Shown piece after piece: positions 45,457 to 54,554 of a stretch of 64,000 nt of DNA. Origin of the DNA: PALSA-911 sp963743035 (GTDB taxonomy: Bacteria > Pseudomonadota > Alphaproteobacteria > Acetobacterales > Acetobacteraceae); contig CAVUOB010000004.1 in the NCBI GenBank assembly GCA_963743035.1, positions 1 to 64,000 of the forward strand, given 5' to 3'. A program made the translations under genes and the position numbers. Under the pieces are notes generated by a model, which ran no database searches, was not told the DNA's origin, and saw only the letters and a list, made by a program, of their open reading frames with translations. Position 1 is the first letter of the stretch, and every line of letters starts with the position of its first letter.

Positions 45457-46323
45457 TCAGCCTCCTGCGCGCTTATAGGCGATGGCGGCCGTCCTGCGGG
45501 CCAGCACACCGGCGATCTTGATACGGAAATCGATGGTCCCGCGCTTGTCGGTGATCGGGTTGCAGACCGCGCGGGCGGCAGCATCCAGTTTTGCCAGGGC
45601 GGCGTCGTCGAGCTTGCTGCCGATCAGCGCCGCGGCGCCATCGGGAACCAGCACCTGCGTCGGCGCCACCGCGCCGAGGGCGACGCGGGCGGCGGTGATC
45701 GTTCCGTCCGCATCCAGCGCCAGGCGCACGCCGGCGCCGACGACGGCGATGTCCATTTCGGTACGCGGAATGAAGCGCAGATACGCGTCCGAGGAGCGCG
45801 GCGCCGGCTTCGGCAAATGGAACTCCAGGATGAACTCCCCCTTGGCGAGCGAGGTGCGGCCCGGACCGGTGACGATCTGCTCGACCGGCACCGCGCGCTG
45901 GCCGTTCGGGCCGACCACAATGGCGGTGGCGCCGGCGGCGATCATCGCCGGCACGCTGTCGGCGGCGGGCGAGGCGTTGCAGAGATTGCCGGCGAGCGTG
46001 CAACGACCCTGCACCTGGGTCGAGCCGATCAGCCCGGCGGCTTCCACCACGCCGGGATAGGCGGCGTTCAGGGCCTCGTGCTCGGTCAGCGTGGCGCAGC
46101 TGGTCGCCGCTCCGATCACGAAGCCGCCGTCGACCTGCCGGATGCCCATGATGCCGGGGATCTTCTTGGTATCGACGATGATGTCCGGCCGGGTCCGGCC
46201 GGACCGCAGCTGGACGAGCAGGTCGGTGCCACCCGACATGACTTTCGCCAGGCCCTGGGCACCGGCGAGGATTCCAACAGCCTCGTTCACGGAAGTTGGT
46301 GCTGCATAACTCAGACTGGACAT
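45457..46323 (-). CDS. FAD-binding subunit of the molybdenum hydroxylase
   Basis: 288 residues from ATG 46,323 with GGAGCG upstream. FAD-binding blocks are AKVMSGGTDLLVQLRSGRTR and TLAGNLCNASPAADSVPAMI (the TIGGN-like pyrophosphate loop). The CO-dehydrogenase flavoprotein C-terminal domain occupies about 175-285. First gene of the four-gene operon (FAD, 2Fe-2S, Mo, MoaD-like). Confidence 0.93.
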   Translation of the reverse strand: MSSLSYAAPTSVNEAVGILAGAQGLAKVMSGGTDLLVQLRSGRTRPDIIVDTKKIPGIMGIRQVDGGFVIGAATSCATLTEHEALNAAYPGVVEAAGLIGSTQVQGRCTLAGNLCNASPAADSVPAMIAAGATAIVVGPNGQRAVPVEQIVTGPGRTSLAKGEFILEFHLPKPAPRSSDAYLRFIPRTEMDIAVVGAGVRLALDADGTITAARVALGAVAPTQVLVPDGAAALIGSKLDDAALAKLDAAARAVCNPITDKRGTIDFRIKIAGVLARRTAAIAYKRAGG

Positions 46324-46435
46324 GTTCGCTCCTGAATGCGCGCGCGTTGGCGGTGCTCGTTCGGGCAGCAGGCTCGAACCAGCGATACCGAACGGTAGCC
46401 CAGGTCGGAGCGGTGGTCGAGAGGGCGCCCGGCCG

Positions 46436-47209
46436 CTATCCGAAGCGTCGGACGGCGGCGAGGAATGCTTGCACGACGCCAATGAAGCCGGCCGGATTGT
46501 CGGCGTGCAGCCAATGTCCGGCATCCTTCAGCGTGACGAACCGCGCACGCGGAAACAGCGCGCGGATCAGCGGACGGTGCTTCGGCCGGATGTAGTCGGA
46601 GCGCTCGCCGGCGATGAACAGCGCCGGGCCGGGATAGGTCTGTTCCGTTGCCGTCCAGGTCTCGATCTCCGGCATCCCCGCGACGATCTCAGCCAGGCCG
46701 ATCCGCCATGCCGGGCGTTCGCCGGGAAGCAGGCTCTGCAGCAGGAAGCCGCGCATCACCGGCTCCGGCACCGCATCGGCCAGCGCGGCATCGGCCCCGG
46801 CGCGGGTCAGGCCGGGCGTCAGTTCCAGATCGGCCATCGCCGCGGCGGTCGGGCGCAGATGGGCGCGATAGGGCACGGGGGCGATGTCGGCCACCGCCAG
46901 CGCAGTCACCGCATCCGGGCGGTCCAGCGCTACGTGCATCGCCACCTTGCCGCCCATGGAATGACCGAGCACCACCGCCGGCAGCGCATCCAGCGCCGCC
47001 AGCGTTTCCAGCACGTCGGCGGCCATGGCGTCGTAGCCCATGCCGGGCGCGTGCGGGCTGTTGCCGTGGTTGCGCAGATCCAGCGCGATGACGCAATGAT
47101 CCGTCGCGAGCGCCTTTTGCACCGCGCCGAAATTCCGCGCCGAACCGAACAACCCGTGCAGCAGCACGACGCGCGGCCCCTCCCCCACCTGAACCGAATG
47201 CAGCATCAT
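46436..47209 (-). CDS. Alpha/beta hydrolase (YbfF-like esterase)
   Basis: 257 residues. The oxyanion-loop LLHGLFGSARNFG, the nucleophile elbow VLGHSMGGKVAMHVAL (Ser84), and the end TLKDAGHWLHADNPAGF (catalytic His) show a complete alpha/beta hydrolase. LRNHGNSPHAPGMGYDAMA matches YbfF-type esterases. It is the last gene of an operon with the EamA transporter (ATGA overlap) and the quinone oxidoreductase. Confidence 0.88.
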   Translation of the reverse strand: MMLHSVQVGEGPRVVLLHGLFGSARNFGAVQKALATDHCVIALDLRNHGNSPHAPGMGYDAMAADVLETLAALDALPAVVLGHSMGGKVAMHVALDRPDAVTALAVADIAPVPYRAHLRPTAAAMADLELTPGLTRAGADAALADAVPEPVMRGFLLQSLLPGERPAWRIGLAEIVAGMPEIETWTATEQTYPGPALFIAGERSDYIRPKHRPLIRALFPRARFVTLKDAGHWLHADNPAGFIGVVQAFLAAVRRFG

Positions 47210-48120
47210 GACCGTTTCCTTTCCGGTCGCGCGGCAAAGGCGACGCCGCCCATGATCAGGGCCGAGCCGAGCAGCAGGTCAGGGGTCAGCCGCTCGCCGA
47301 GCAGAAGGCTGGACAGGATCAGCCCGACCGCGGGCGTGGCGAGGAAGCCGACCGAGGACACCACCGTGGGCAGGCTGGCGCTGGCTTCCATGATGCACCA
47401 GGTGCCGATCGGGCCGGCGATCAGGCCGATATAGGCCAGCGACAGCCAGGCCAGTGGATCCGGACCCAGATGGCCGTCCGGGTCGCGCCAGGCGACCAGC
47501 GCCAGCAGCAGCAGCGAGGCCAGGGCGAAGCACCAGGGCAGCAGCTCGATCATCGACATCTGCGGCCGCCAGCCGCGCACCGTGATCAGCGCGATGGCGA
47601 AGGACAGGCCCGACAGCAGCAGGAAGGCATGGCCGATCAGCACGTTTCCGTTCGCCCAGTCGATCGACCAGGGTCCCATCAGGATCACCACGCCGGCGAG
47701 CCCAAGCCCGGCCGCGATCCAGCGCCCCGGCGGCATCCGCTCATGCAGGATCAGCAGCGACATCGGCACGACGAAGATCGTGGTGGTGTTGGCCAGGATC
47801 GCGGTGCGGCCGGCGGAGATCCAGCCGACCGCCAGATGCGCGAAGGCGAAGAAGGCCGCGAGCTGCAGGCCGCCGACCGACAGCAGCGCCGGCAGATCGG
47901 CCCGTGCCGGCAGGCGCGGGCGGAAGCGCAGCAGCACGACCAGGCTGACGGTGAGCAGTGACAGCACCGCCCTGCCCGCCGCGAACCAGAGCGGCGAGGT
48001 GCCGTGCATCAGCGCGTATTTCGCCGCCGGCCAGGCCGAGCTGAGCAGCACCACGGACAGCCCGAGCTGCAGCAGTCCGGCCCGCGAGATGCCGCCGGCG
48101 GGAACCGCGGCTGCGCTCAT
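47206..48120 (-). CDS. EamA-family (DMT superfamily) transporter
   Basis: 304 residues with ten membrane segments. Repeats are seen at LLSSAWPAAKYALMHGTSPL and, in the second half, EASASLPTVVSSVGFLATPA then LLLGERLTPDLLLGSALIMG. AILANTTTIFVVPMSLLILH is the usual end of the first repeat. It starts 8 bases after the quinone oxidoreductase gene. Substrate unknown. Confidence 0.87.
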   Translation of the reverse strand: MSAAAVPAGGISRAGLLQLGLSVVLLSSAWPAAKYALMHGTSPLWFAAGRAVLSLLTVSLVVLLRFRPRLPARADLPALLSVGGLQLAAFFAFAHLAVGWISAGRTAILANTTTIFVVPMSLLILHERMPPGRWIAAGLGLAGVVILMGPWSIDWANGNVLIGHAFLLLSGLSFAIALITVRGWRPQMSMIELLPWCFALASLLLLALVAWRDPDGHLGPDPLAWLSLAYIGLIAGPIGTWCIMEASASLPTVVSSVGFLATPAVGLILSSLLLGERLTPDLLLGSALIMGGVAFAARPERKRS

Positions 48121-48128
48121 GCTCGCGC

Positions 48129-49133
48129 TCAGTCCGCGACCTGCAGCATGATCTTGCCGATATGCGTGCTGCTTTCCATCAGCGAGTGTGCCGCGGCCGC
48201 CTCGGCCAGTGGGAACACCTTGTGGATCACCGGGCCGGCGCGGCCGGCCGACAGCACCGGCCAGATTTTCTGGCGCAGCTCGGCAGCGACTTCGCCCTTT
48301 TGCGCGGTGGTGCGCGGACGCATGGTGGACCCGGTGACGATCAGCCGCTTCAGCATGATCGGCAGCAGGTCGAAATTCTCCACCCGTGATCCCTGCAGGA
48401 AGGCGATCAGCACCAGCCGGCCATCCATCGCCAGCGAGCGGATGTTGCGCGTGGCATAGGGCGCGCCGACCATGTCCAGCACCACATCGACGCCGCGCGC
48501 CCCGGTCAGGCGCTTGATCTCCTCGGCGAAATCGGCGGTGCGGTAGTTGATGCCCGCGGCGGCGCCGAGCTTGACGCAGGCGGCGCATTTCTCGTCCGAT
48601 CCGGCGGTGGTGTAGACGGTCGCGCCGATCTCCTTGGCGAGCTGGATGGCGGTCACGCCGATGCCGCTGGTACCGCCATGGACCAGCGCGCTTTCGCCGG
48701 ATTTCAGCTTGCCGGACATGAACAGGTTGGCCCAGACGGTGAAATAGGTCTCCGGCAGGGCCGCCGCGCGCAGCGCGTCATAGCCGGTCGGCCAGGGCAG
48801 GGTCTGCGCCTCCGGTGCCGCGACATATTCGGCATAGGCGCCGCCATTGGTCAGCGCGCAGACCTTGTCCCCGGGCTTGTAGGTCTTCACTTCGGCGCCG
48901 ACGGCCGCCACCTCGCCGGCGGCCTCCAGGCCGATGATCTGGCTGGCGCCGGGCGGCACCGGATACTGGCCGAGCCGCTGCAGCACGTCCGGACGGTTGA
49001 CGCCGGTGGCCTGCACGCGGATCAGCACCTCGTCGGGCTTCGGCTGCGGCACCGGACCGGTGGTGAGCTTCAGGACATCCGGCGCGCCGGCACCGTCGGC
49101 GGCGATGTATTTCATGGTCTCCGGCAGGCGCAT
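48129..49133 (-). CDS. NAD(P)H-quinone oxidoreductase (zinc-independent MDR family)
   Basis: 334 residues. VNRPDVLQRLGQYPVPPGAS and IIGLEAAGEVAAVGAEVKTY are typical of the quinone reductase/PIG3 branch of medium-chain dehydrogenases, with no structural-zinc cysteines. The NADPH-binding stretch is ALVHGGTSGIGVTAIQLAKE followed by GATVYTTAGSDEK. It would reduce quinones or enone substrates. First gene of a three-gene operon; divergent from the SDR gene. Confidence 0.9.
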   Translation of the reverse strand: MRLPETMKYIAADGAGAPDVLKLTTGPVPQPKPDEVLIRVQATGVNRPDVLQRLGQYPVPPGASQIIGLEAAGEVAAVGAEVKTYKPGDKVCALTNGGAYAEYVAAPEAQTLPWPTGYDALRAAALPETYFTVWANLFMSGKLKSGESALVHGGTSGIGVTAIQLAKEIGATVYTTAGSDEKCAACVKLGAAAGINYRTADFAEEIKRLTGARGVDVVLDMVGAPYATRNIRSLAMDGRLVLIAFLQGSRVENFDLLPIMLKRLIVTGSTMRPRTTAQKGEVAAELRQKIWPVLSAGRAGPVIHKVFPLAEAAAAHSLMESSTHIGKIMLQVAD

Positions 49134-49233
49134 GGTCCCGACTCCCCTTGCTGATGCGAGTGCGTGCGCTGAAACTCCGCGCCAGGTGAGATGGCGTCAA
49201 GCTGCGGCGCCGCACAACACGAGGAAGAGACGA

Positions 49234-49998
49234 ATGGCATCGGTCACGCCGCTGGATCTGAATCCGCCGCCAGGCACGCGCATCCTGGTCACCGGCGGCG
49301 CGTACGGCATCGGCCGTGCGGTGGCCGAGGCCTATGCGGCGCGCGGCGCGCGCGTATGCATCCTGGACCGGGTCGCCGTGAAGGACGCGCCGGAGGACTG
49401 GATGTGCCTGAAGGGCTCGGCGGCGGATGCCGACGATACCGAAGCGGCCTTCGCGGCGATGGACCAGCGCTGGGGCGGGGTGGACGTGGCGCACGCCAAT
49501 GCCGGCATGTCCATGAACAAGCCGACCCTGGAACTGACCGAGGATGAGTGGCGGCGGACGCTGGACCTGAACCTGACCGGGGTGTTCTTCACTGCCCAGG
49601 CGGCCGGGCGACGCATGGTGCCGCAGGGGGCCGGGCTGATCCTGGTGACCAGCTCGATCTACGGCCTGACCGCCGGGTCCAACCGCGCCGCCTACACCGC
49701 CACCAAGGCGGGCGTCGCCAATCTGGTGCGCACCCTGGCCATCGAATGGGGCCGGCACGGGGTGCGGGTGAACGCGATCTCGCCGGGCTATGTCGAGACC
49801 GACATGATGCTGGCGCAGGTTCAGCGCGGCCAGTATTCGCGCGACACGGTCGATGCCCGCACGCCGATGCCCCGCCTCGGCGAGCCCGCCGATATCGCCG
49901 CGATGGCGGCGTTTCTCGGCTCGCCCGGCGCTTCCTGGGTAAACGGCGCGGTAATCCCCGTCGATGGCGGCTGGACCGCGAATGGCGGGCCGGAATGA
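49234..49998 (+). CDS. SDR-family oxidoreductase
   Basis: 254 residues from ATG 49,234 with GAGGAAGAG upstream. The cofactor motif is VTGGAYGIGRA (TGxxxGIG); NAG is at 89-91; the active site is Ser141, Tyr154 and Lys158 (YTATK). It ends in the usual PVDGGWTANGG. The stop overlaps the start of hyuB (ATGA), so it probably dehydrogenates an intermediate of that pathway. Confidence 0.92.
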   Translation: MASVTPLDLNPPPGTRILVTGGAYGIGRAVAEAYAARGARVCILDRVAVKDAPEDWMCLKGSAADADDTEAAFAAMDQRWGGVDVAHANAGMSMNKPTLELTEDEWRRTLDLNLTGVFFTAQAAGRRMVPQGAGLILVTSSIYGLTAGSNRAAYTATKAGVANLVRTLAIEWGRHGVRVNAISPGYVETDMMLAQVQRGQYSRDTVDARTPMPRLGEPADIAAMAAFLGSPGASWVNGAVIPVDGGWTANGGPE

Positions 49999-51809
49999 GC
50001 GACCCGGTTTCAGGCGCCCGCATGATCGACCCGATCACCGCCGAGCTGTTCCGCAACGCCATCACCGCCATCGGTGATGAGATGTCGCTGACGATCTACC
50101 GCACCGCCTATTCCGGCGTGCTGAAGAACATCATGGACTACTCCACCGCCGTCTGTGATGCGCAAGGAAGGCTGGTGGCGCAGGGGCTGAGCCTGCCCGG
50201 ACATCTCTGCTCCATTCCCGTGGCCCTGCAAGCGGCGTTGCGCCATTTCGGCGACGATATCGCCGAGGGCGACATCCTGATCCTGAACGATCCCTATGAT
50301 GGCGGCATGCATCTGCCGGACATCTTCGTGTTCCGGCCGATTTTTGCCGACGACGCGGTGATCGCCTACGCCGCCACCATTTGCCACCACACCGATGTCG
50401 GCGGCCGGGTGCCCGGCTCCAACGCGTCCGACAGCACCGAGATCTATGCCGAGGGCCTGCGCATCCCGCCCCTGAAACTCTACGAGGCCGGCGTTGCCAA
50501 CAGGACGCTGCATCGCATGATCGAGCGCAATGTCCGCCTGCCCGCCCGGGTGTTCGGTGATCTCCGCTCCCAGCTCGCCGCCTGCGAGATCGCGGCGCGC
50601 GGCATGGTCGATCTGCTCGCCCGATACGGTGCGGACGGGGTGCGCGCGCTGATGAACGAGACCATGGACTACAGCGAACGCCTGACCCGCCACTGCCTGT
50701 CCGAACTGCCGGACGGGGAGGCCACGTTCACCGACTGGATCGACGACGACCAGATCGACGAGGGCGTGCCGATCAAGCTGGTGTGCACCGTGCGCAAGCG
50801 CGGCGATGCCATGGAGTTCGACTGGACCGGCAGCGCCGCGCAGGTGAAGGGGGCGATCAACAATACCTGGAGCTACACCGCGGCATCCTCGTTCACCGCC
50901 GCCAAGTCGGTGCTGTCGATCAACATGCCCAACAATGACGGCGTGTTCCGCACCATCTCGGTCATCGCGCCAAAGGGCACGATCCTGCACGGCGAGTTGC
51001 CGGCGGCCTGCGCGGCGCGCGGCCTGACCGGGTTTCGCGCCGCCGACTGCGCCTTCGGCGCGCTGGCGCTGCTGTATCCCGACCGCGTGTTCGCGGCATC
51101 CGAAGGCGGCAATACCGGCATCACCATCGGCGGCTACGACGCGGAAAGAAAACCATTCATCTACGTGGATTTCCTCTCCGGCGCCTGGGGCGCGCGGCCC
51201 TGGGCGGACGGGCTGGACGGCAACACCTCGATGTTCGCCAACATGGCGAGCTTCTCCGTCGAGGTAATCGAGGCGGAGAACCCGTTGGAAGTGCTGGATT
51301 ACGAGATGGTGCCGGACACCGCCGGCGCGGGGAAGTATCGCGGCGGGGTGTCGCTGCGGCGAACCTGGCGGATGCTGGCGGAGGATGGGATCCTGCAGGT
51401 GCGCGCGGATCGGCAGACGCACCGGCCCTATGGCCTGCAGGGCGGCGGCCCGGGTGCGGCCGGGCGCAATGTGCTCGATCCCGGCCAGCCGACCGAGGCC
51501 AGGCTGCACGGCAAGCTGACCATGACGCTGCGCGCCGGCCAGGTGTTCCGCCATGAACTGCCTGGCGCCGGCGGCTGGGGCGATGCGCTAACCCGGGAGT
51601 TTTCGGCCGTGGCCAAGGATCTGCGCGACGGGCTGGTCACGATCGAGGGCGCCGCGCGCGATTACGGCGTGATCGCGCGCGGCGATCCGCCGGTGATCGA
51701 CGAGCCCGCCTCCATCGCACTCCGGGCCAGGCTGCCGGCGGTCCGTCCGCCGTTGCCGGATGTCGCGTTCCTCCCTGCCCACACCCGGGCCGAACAGGCC
51801 GCCGAATGA
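49995..51809 (+). CDS. Hydantoinase B/oxoprolinase family protein
   Basis: 604 residues. It begins MIDPITAELFRNAITAIGDE (after a short leader) and has DPYDGGMHLPDIFVFRPIF, HHTDVGGRVPGSNASDSTEI and the end block PGAGGWGDALTRE, all usual for HyuB. This is one subunit of an ATP-dependent ring-opening or carboxylating enzyme (hydantoinase, 5-oxoprolinase, acetone carboxylase-like). The exact substrate cannot be told from sequence. It overlaps hyuA (ATGA). Confidence 0.92.
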   Translation: MSDPVSGARMIDPITAELFRNAITAIGDEMSLTIYRTAYSGVLKNIMDYSTAVCDAQGRLVAQGLSLPGHLCSIPVALQAALRHFGDDIAEGDILILNDPYDGGMHLPDIFVFRPIFADDAVIAYAATICHHTDVGGRVPGSNASDSTEIYAEGLRIPPLKLYEAGVANRTLHRMIERNVRLPARVFGDLRSQLAACEIAARGMVDLLARYGADGVRALMNETMDYSERLTRHCLSELPDGEATFTDWIDDDQIDEGVPIKLVCTVRKRGDAMEFDWTGSAAQVKGAINNTWSYTAASSFTAAKSVLSINMPNNDGVFRTISVIAPKGTILHGELPAACAARGLTGFRAADCAFGALALLYPDRVFAASEGGNTGITIGGYDAERKPFIYVDFLSGAWGARPWADGLDGNTSMFANMASFSVEVIEAENPLEVLDYEMVPDTAGAGKYRGGVSLRRTWRMLAEDGILQVRADRQTHRPYGLQGGGPGAAGRNVLDPGQPTEARLHGKLTMTLRAGQVFRHELPGAGGWGDALTREFSAVAKDLRDGLVTIEGAARDYGVIARGDPPVIDEPASIALRARLPAVRPPLPDVAFLPAHTRAEQAAE

Positions 51810-53885
51810 GCCTGCGCATCGGAATCGATATCGGCGGCACCTTCACCGATCTGGTCGCCATCGCCGCGGACGGGCGGGTGCTGACGCGCAAGACCGCCTC
51901 CACCCCGCAGGACTATGGCGAGGGCATCGTCACCGGCCTGTCCGGGCTGCTGGCCGAAGCGGGCGGGGATGTAGCGGAGGTGCTGCACGGCACCACGATC
52001 GGCTCCAACACCATCCTGGAGGGCAAGGGTGCGCGCACCGCGCTAATCACCACCGCCGGCTTCCGCGACGTGCTGGAAATCCGCGACCTGCGCATGCCCA
52101 GGCTGTACGACCTGCACTGGACCAAGCCGGTGGCGCTGGTCGAACGGCGGATGCGGCTGACGGTGACCGAGAAGATGCGCCCGGATGGCACAGTCGCGAC
52201 GCCGCTCGACCCGGCCAGCCTGCAGGGCGCCATCGACTTCCTGCGCGCGGAGCAGGTGCAATCGCTCGCCATCTGCCTGCTGCACTCCTATGCGAACCCC
52301 GCGCATGAGCAGGCGGTGCGCGGACGCGGTTGCCGCCGCACTGCCGGGCATCGCCATTTCGCGAAGTTCGGAGATCCTGCCGGAGATCAAGGAATACCCG
52401 CGCACGTCCACCACGGTGGTGAACGCCTATGTGCAGCCGGTGGTGCGGTCCTACCTCACGGCGTTGTCGGCCCGCCTGCGGGCCATGGGGATCGCGGTGC
52501 CGCTGAAGCTGATGCAATCGAATGGGGGCCTGGCCTCGGCCGGCTTCGCCGCCGACCAGCCGGCCCATATCGTCGAAAGCGGCCCCGCGGCCGGCGTGGT
52601 CGGCGGCGCGGCGCTGGCGGCCAGGCTGGGCGAGGACCGGGTGATCACCTTCGACATGGGCGGTACCACCGCCAAGGCCGGGCTGGTGGAGAACGGCGAA
52701 GTGCTGCGCAGCGAGGCGCTGGAAGTCGGCGGCGGGGTGATGGCCGGCTCCCGCCTGCTGGTCGGCGCCGGCTACATGCTGAAGCTGCCGGCGATCGACC
52801 TCGCCGAGGTCGGCGCCGGCGGCGGCTCGATCTGCCGGCTGGACGCGGCGGGCGCGCCGAAAGTGGGACCGGAGAGCGCCGGCGCCGATCCCGGCCCGGT
52901 CTGCTACGGCCGCGGCGGCGTGCACCCGACCATCACCGACTGCAACCTGGTGCTCGGCTATCTCGATCCCGCGGGGCTCGCCGGCGGGGCGTTGCCGCTG
53001 GATGCGGCGGCGGCACGCGATGCGGTGTCGCGCAGCCTCGCCGCGCCGATGGGCTGCACGGTCGAGGAAGCCGCCTTCGGCATGCTGCGCCTGGCGGCGG
53101 CGGCGATGATGCGGGCCATCCGCGCGGTATCGGTCGAGCGCGGGCGCGATCCGCGCCAGTTCACGCTGCTGGCCTTCGGCGGCAACGGCCCGCTATTCGC
53201 CGCCGCGATCGCCGCGGAGCTGGGCATACGGCGCGTGCTGATCCCGCCGATGCCCGGGCTGTTCAGCGCCTTCGGCCTGCTGGTCGGCGATACCGAGCAT
53301 CACGTCAGCCGCAGCCTGCGCCTGCGCATCGGCGCGCAGGCTACCGACGCCGACATGGCGCGGGTGCAGGCGCTGCTGGACGGGCTGACCGCGTCCGGCG
53401 CGGACCGGCTGCGCGAGGACGGCTTCGGGCCGGATCGCTGCGTCTTCAGCCTGTCCGGTTCCGCGCGCTATGTCGGCCAGTCCACGGAAATATCCGTGCC
53501 GCTGCCGCCCGCCGGCGCGGCCACCCTGCTGGCGGCGCTGCCGGAGCTGTTCGCGGCCGAGCATGAACGCACCTACGGCTTTCGCGCCCCCGCCGATGAA
53601 CCGGTGGAGCTGATGGGATTGTCGGTGATCGCCCGCGGATTGCCCGACCGCCCTCGCCTGCCCGGCGCGATCCCGCCGGCCTGCGCTCGGGTGCCGGCAT
53701 CGCGGCGCGCGTGGTTCGCCGGCCGGGGATGGATCGACACAAAGGTGGTGGATCGCGCCGGCCTGATTGCCGGCCCACAGGCCGGACCGCTGATCATCCA
53801 GGAATACGATGCCACCTGCCTGGTTCCCCCGGGAGCCAGGGCGGTGCTCGACGATTTCGGCAATATCCGTCTGGCTCTGGAATGA
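51806..53885 (+). CDS. Hydantoinase/oxoprolinase A subunit (one frameshift)
   Basis: Begins MSLRIGIDIGGTFTDLVAIA, the N-terminal phosphate-binding loop of the actin-like fold. It continues with VLHGTTIGSNTILEGKGART and EIRDLRMPRLYDLHW. The frame changes near 52,318; removing one base joins NPAHEQAVR to DAVAAALPGIAISRSSEILP, EIKEYPRTSTTVVNAYVQPV, LMQSNGGLASAGFAADQPAH and VITFDMGGTTAKAGLV (second phosphate loop), then GAGGGSI and FGGNGPLFA. Rebuilt length about 692 residues, normal for HyuA. It binds ATP and acts with HyuB. It completes the SDR-HyuB-HyuA operon. Confidence 0.9.
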
Positions 53886-53891
53886 GCCCGG

Positions 53892-54428
53892 TCAGGTCCG
53901 GCTGTTCGCGGCCATCAGCATGGAGTTCGGCAGCCAGGCGCGGGTGACCACCCATTTGCCGTGCCGCAATTCCATCTGCAGGCGCAACTCGTTCTCCGGG
54001 CCCGGCTGGCCGGGCATGCCGATGGCGACGCTGAACTGGCGGGGCGAGTCGAAGAAGGCCCAGTTCAGCGTCATACCGGTGCCGCTGCTGATCGCCGCCG
54101 CCTGCGGCGAGCGCGCCGCCGAAGCCAGGGCTTCCGGGGAGATGTTTGCATCCACGACATTCGCCGCGACGCCGCGCACAAAAGAATAGCCAAACGGCCG
54201 CAAGGCCGTTTCTTTGGCAGCATCGCCCGCCGGTATGTCCGTCATGGCATCGCAGATGTCTTCCTTCACCCCTTCCCGGACGGAATCCCAGGAGACCAGG
54301 GTGGACAGCACCTCTGCGTTGCCGTCGGAAATCGCGCTGGCAAGGCGATATAGCGTCAGGAAAGGGTAAGCGATGTAGACCATCGCCACCATGAGAACGG
54401 CTGAAAAGATCTGGCGTTTGAATCGCAT
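53892..54428 (-). CDS. DUF2939 family protein, membrane-anchored
   Basis: 178 residues with an N-terminal membrane helix (IFSAVLMVAMVYIAYPFLTL). YPFLTLYRLASAISDGNAEV then LSTLVSWDSVREGVKEDICD is the conserved start of DUF2939. The rest is probably periplasmic. Function is unknown. It converges on hyuA with six bases between the stops and lies 126 bases after the DpaL-like gene. Confidence 0.75.
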   Translation of the reverse strand: MRFKRQIFSAVLMVAMVYIAYPFLTLYRLASAISDGNAEVLSTLVSWDSVREGVKEDICDAMTDIPAGDAAKETALRPFGYSFVRGVAANVVDANISPEALASAARSPQAAAISSGTGMTLNWAFFDSPRQFSVAIGMPGQPGPENELRLQMELRHGKWVVTRAWLPNSMLMAANSRT

Positions 54429-54554
54429 CTGCCAACTCCTTCAGCGGATTGCTTACGGCACCCGGATACCGGTGCAACCGCCGTTCAATCTGAAGCAGTG
54501 GTAGAATAGCCAGACGACGGTAAAGGTTGCATCAATTTCGTTCAGATCGGGCGC

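Noticed and set aside
43413..45521. A 702-residue open frame on the plus strand opposite the molybdenum hydroxylase genes
   Set aside because: It is antisense to genes with full catalytic motifs, is rich in His, Arg and Ala from GC-rich codon shadowing, and shows no domain.
42705..46323. Aerobic CO dehydrogenase (coxMSL)
   Set aside because: Subunit order is similar, but the active-site loop reads AYRAPG instead of AYxCSFR.
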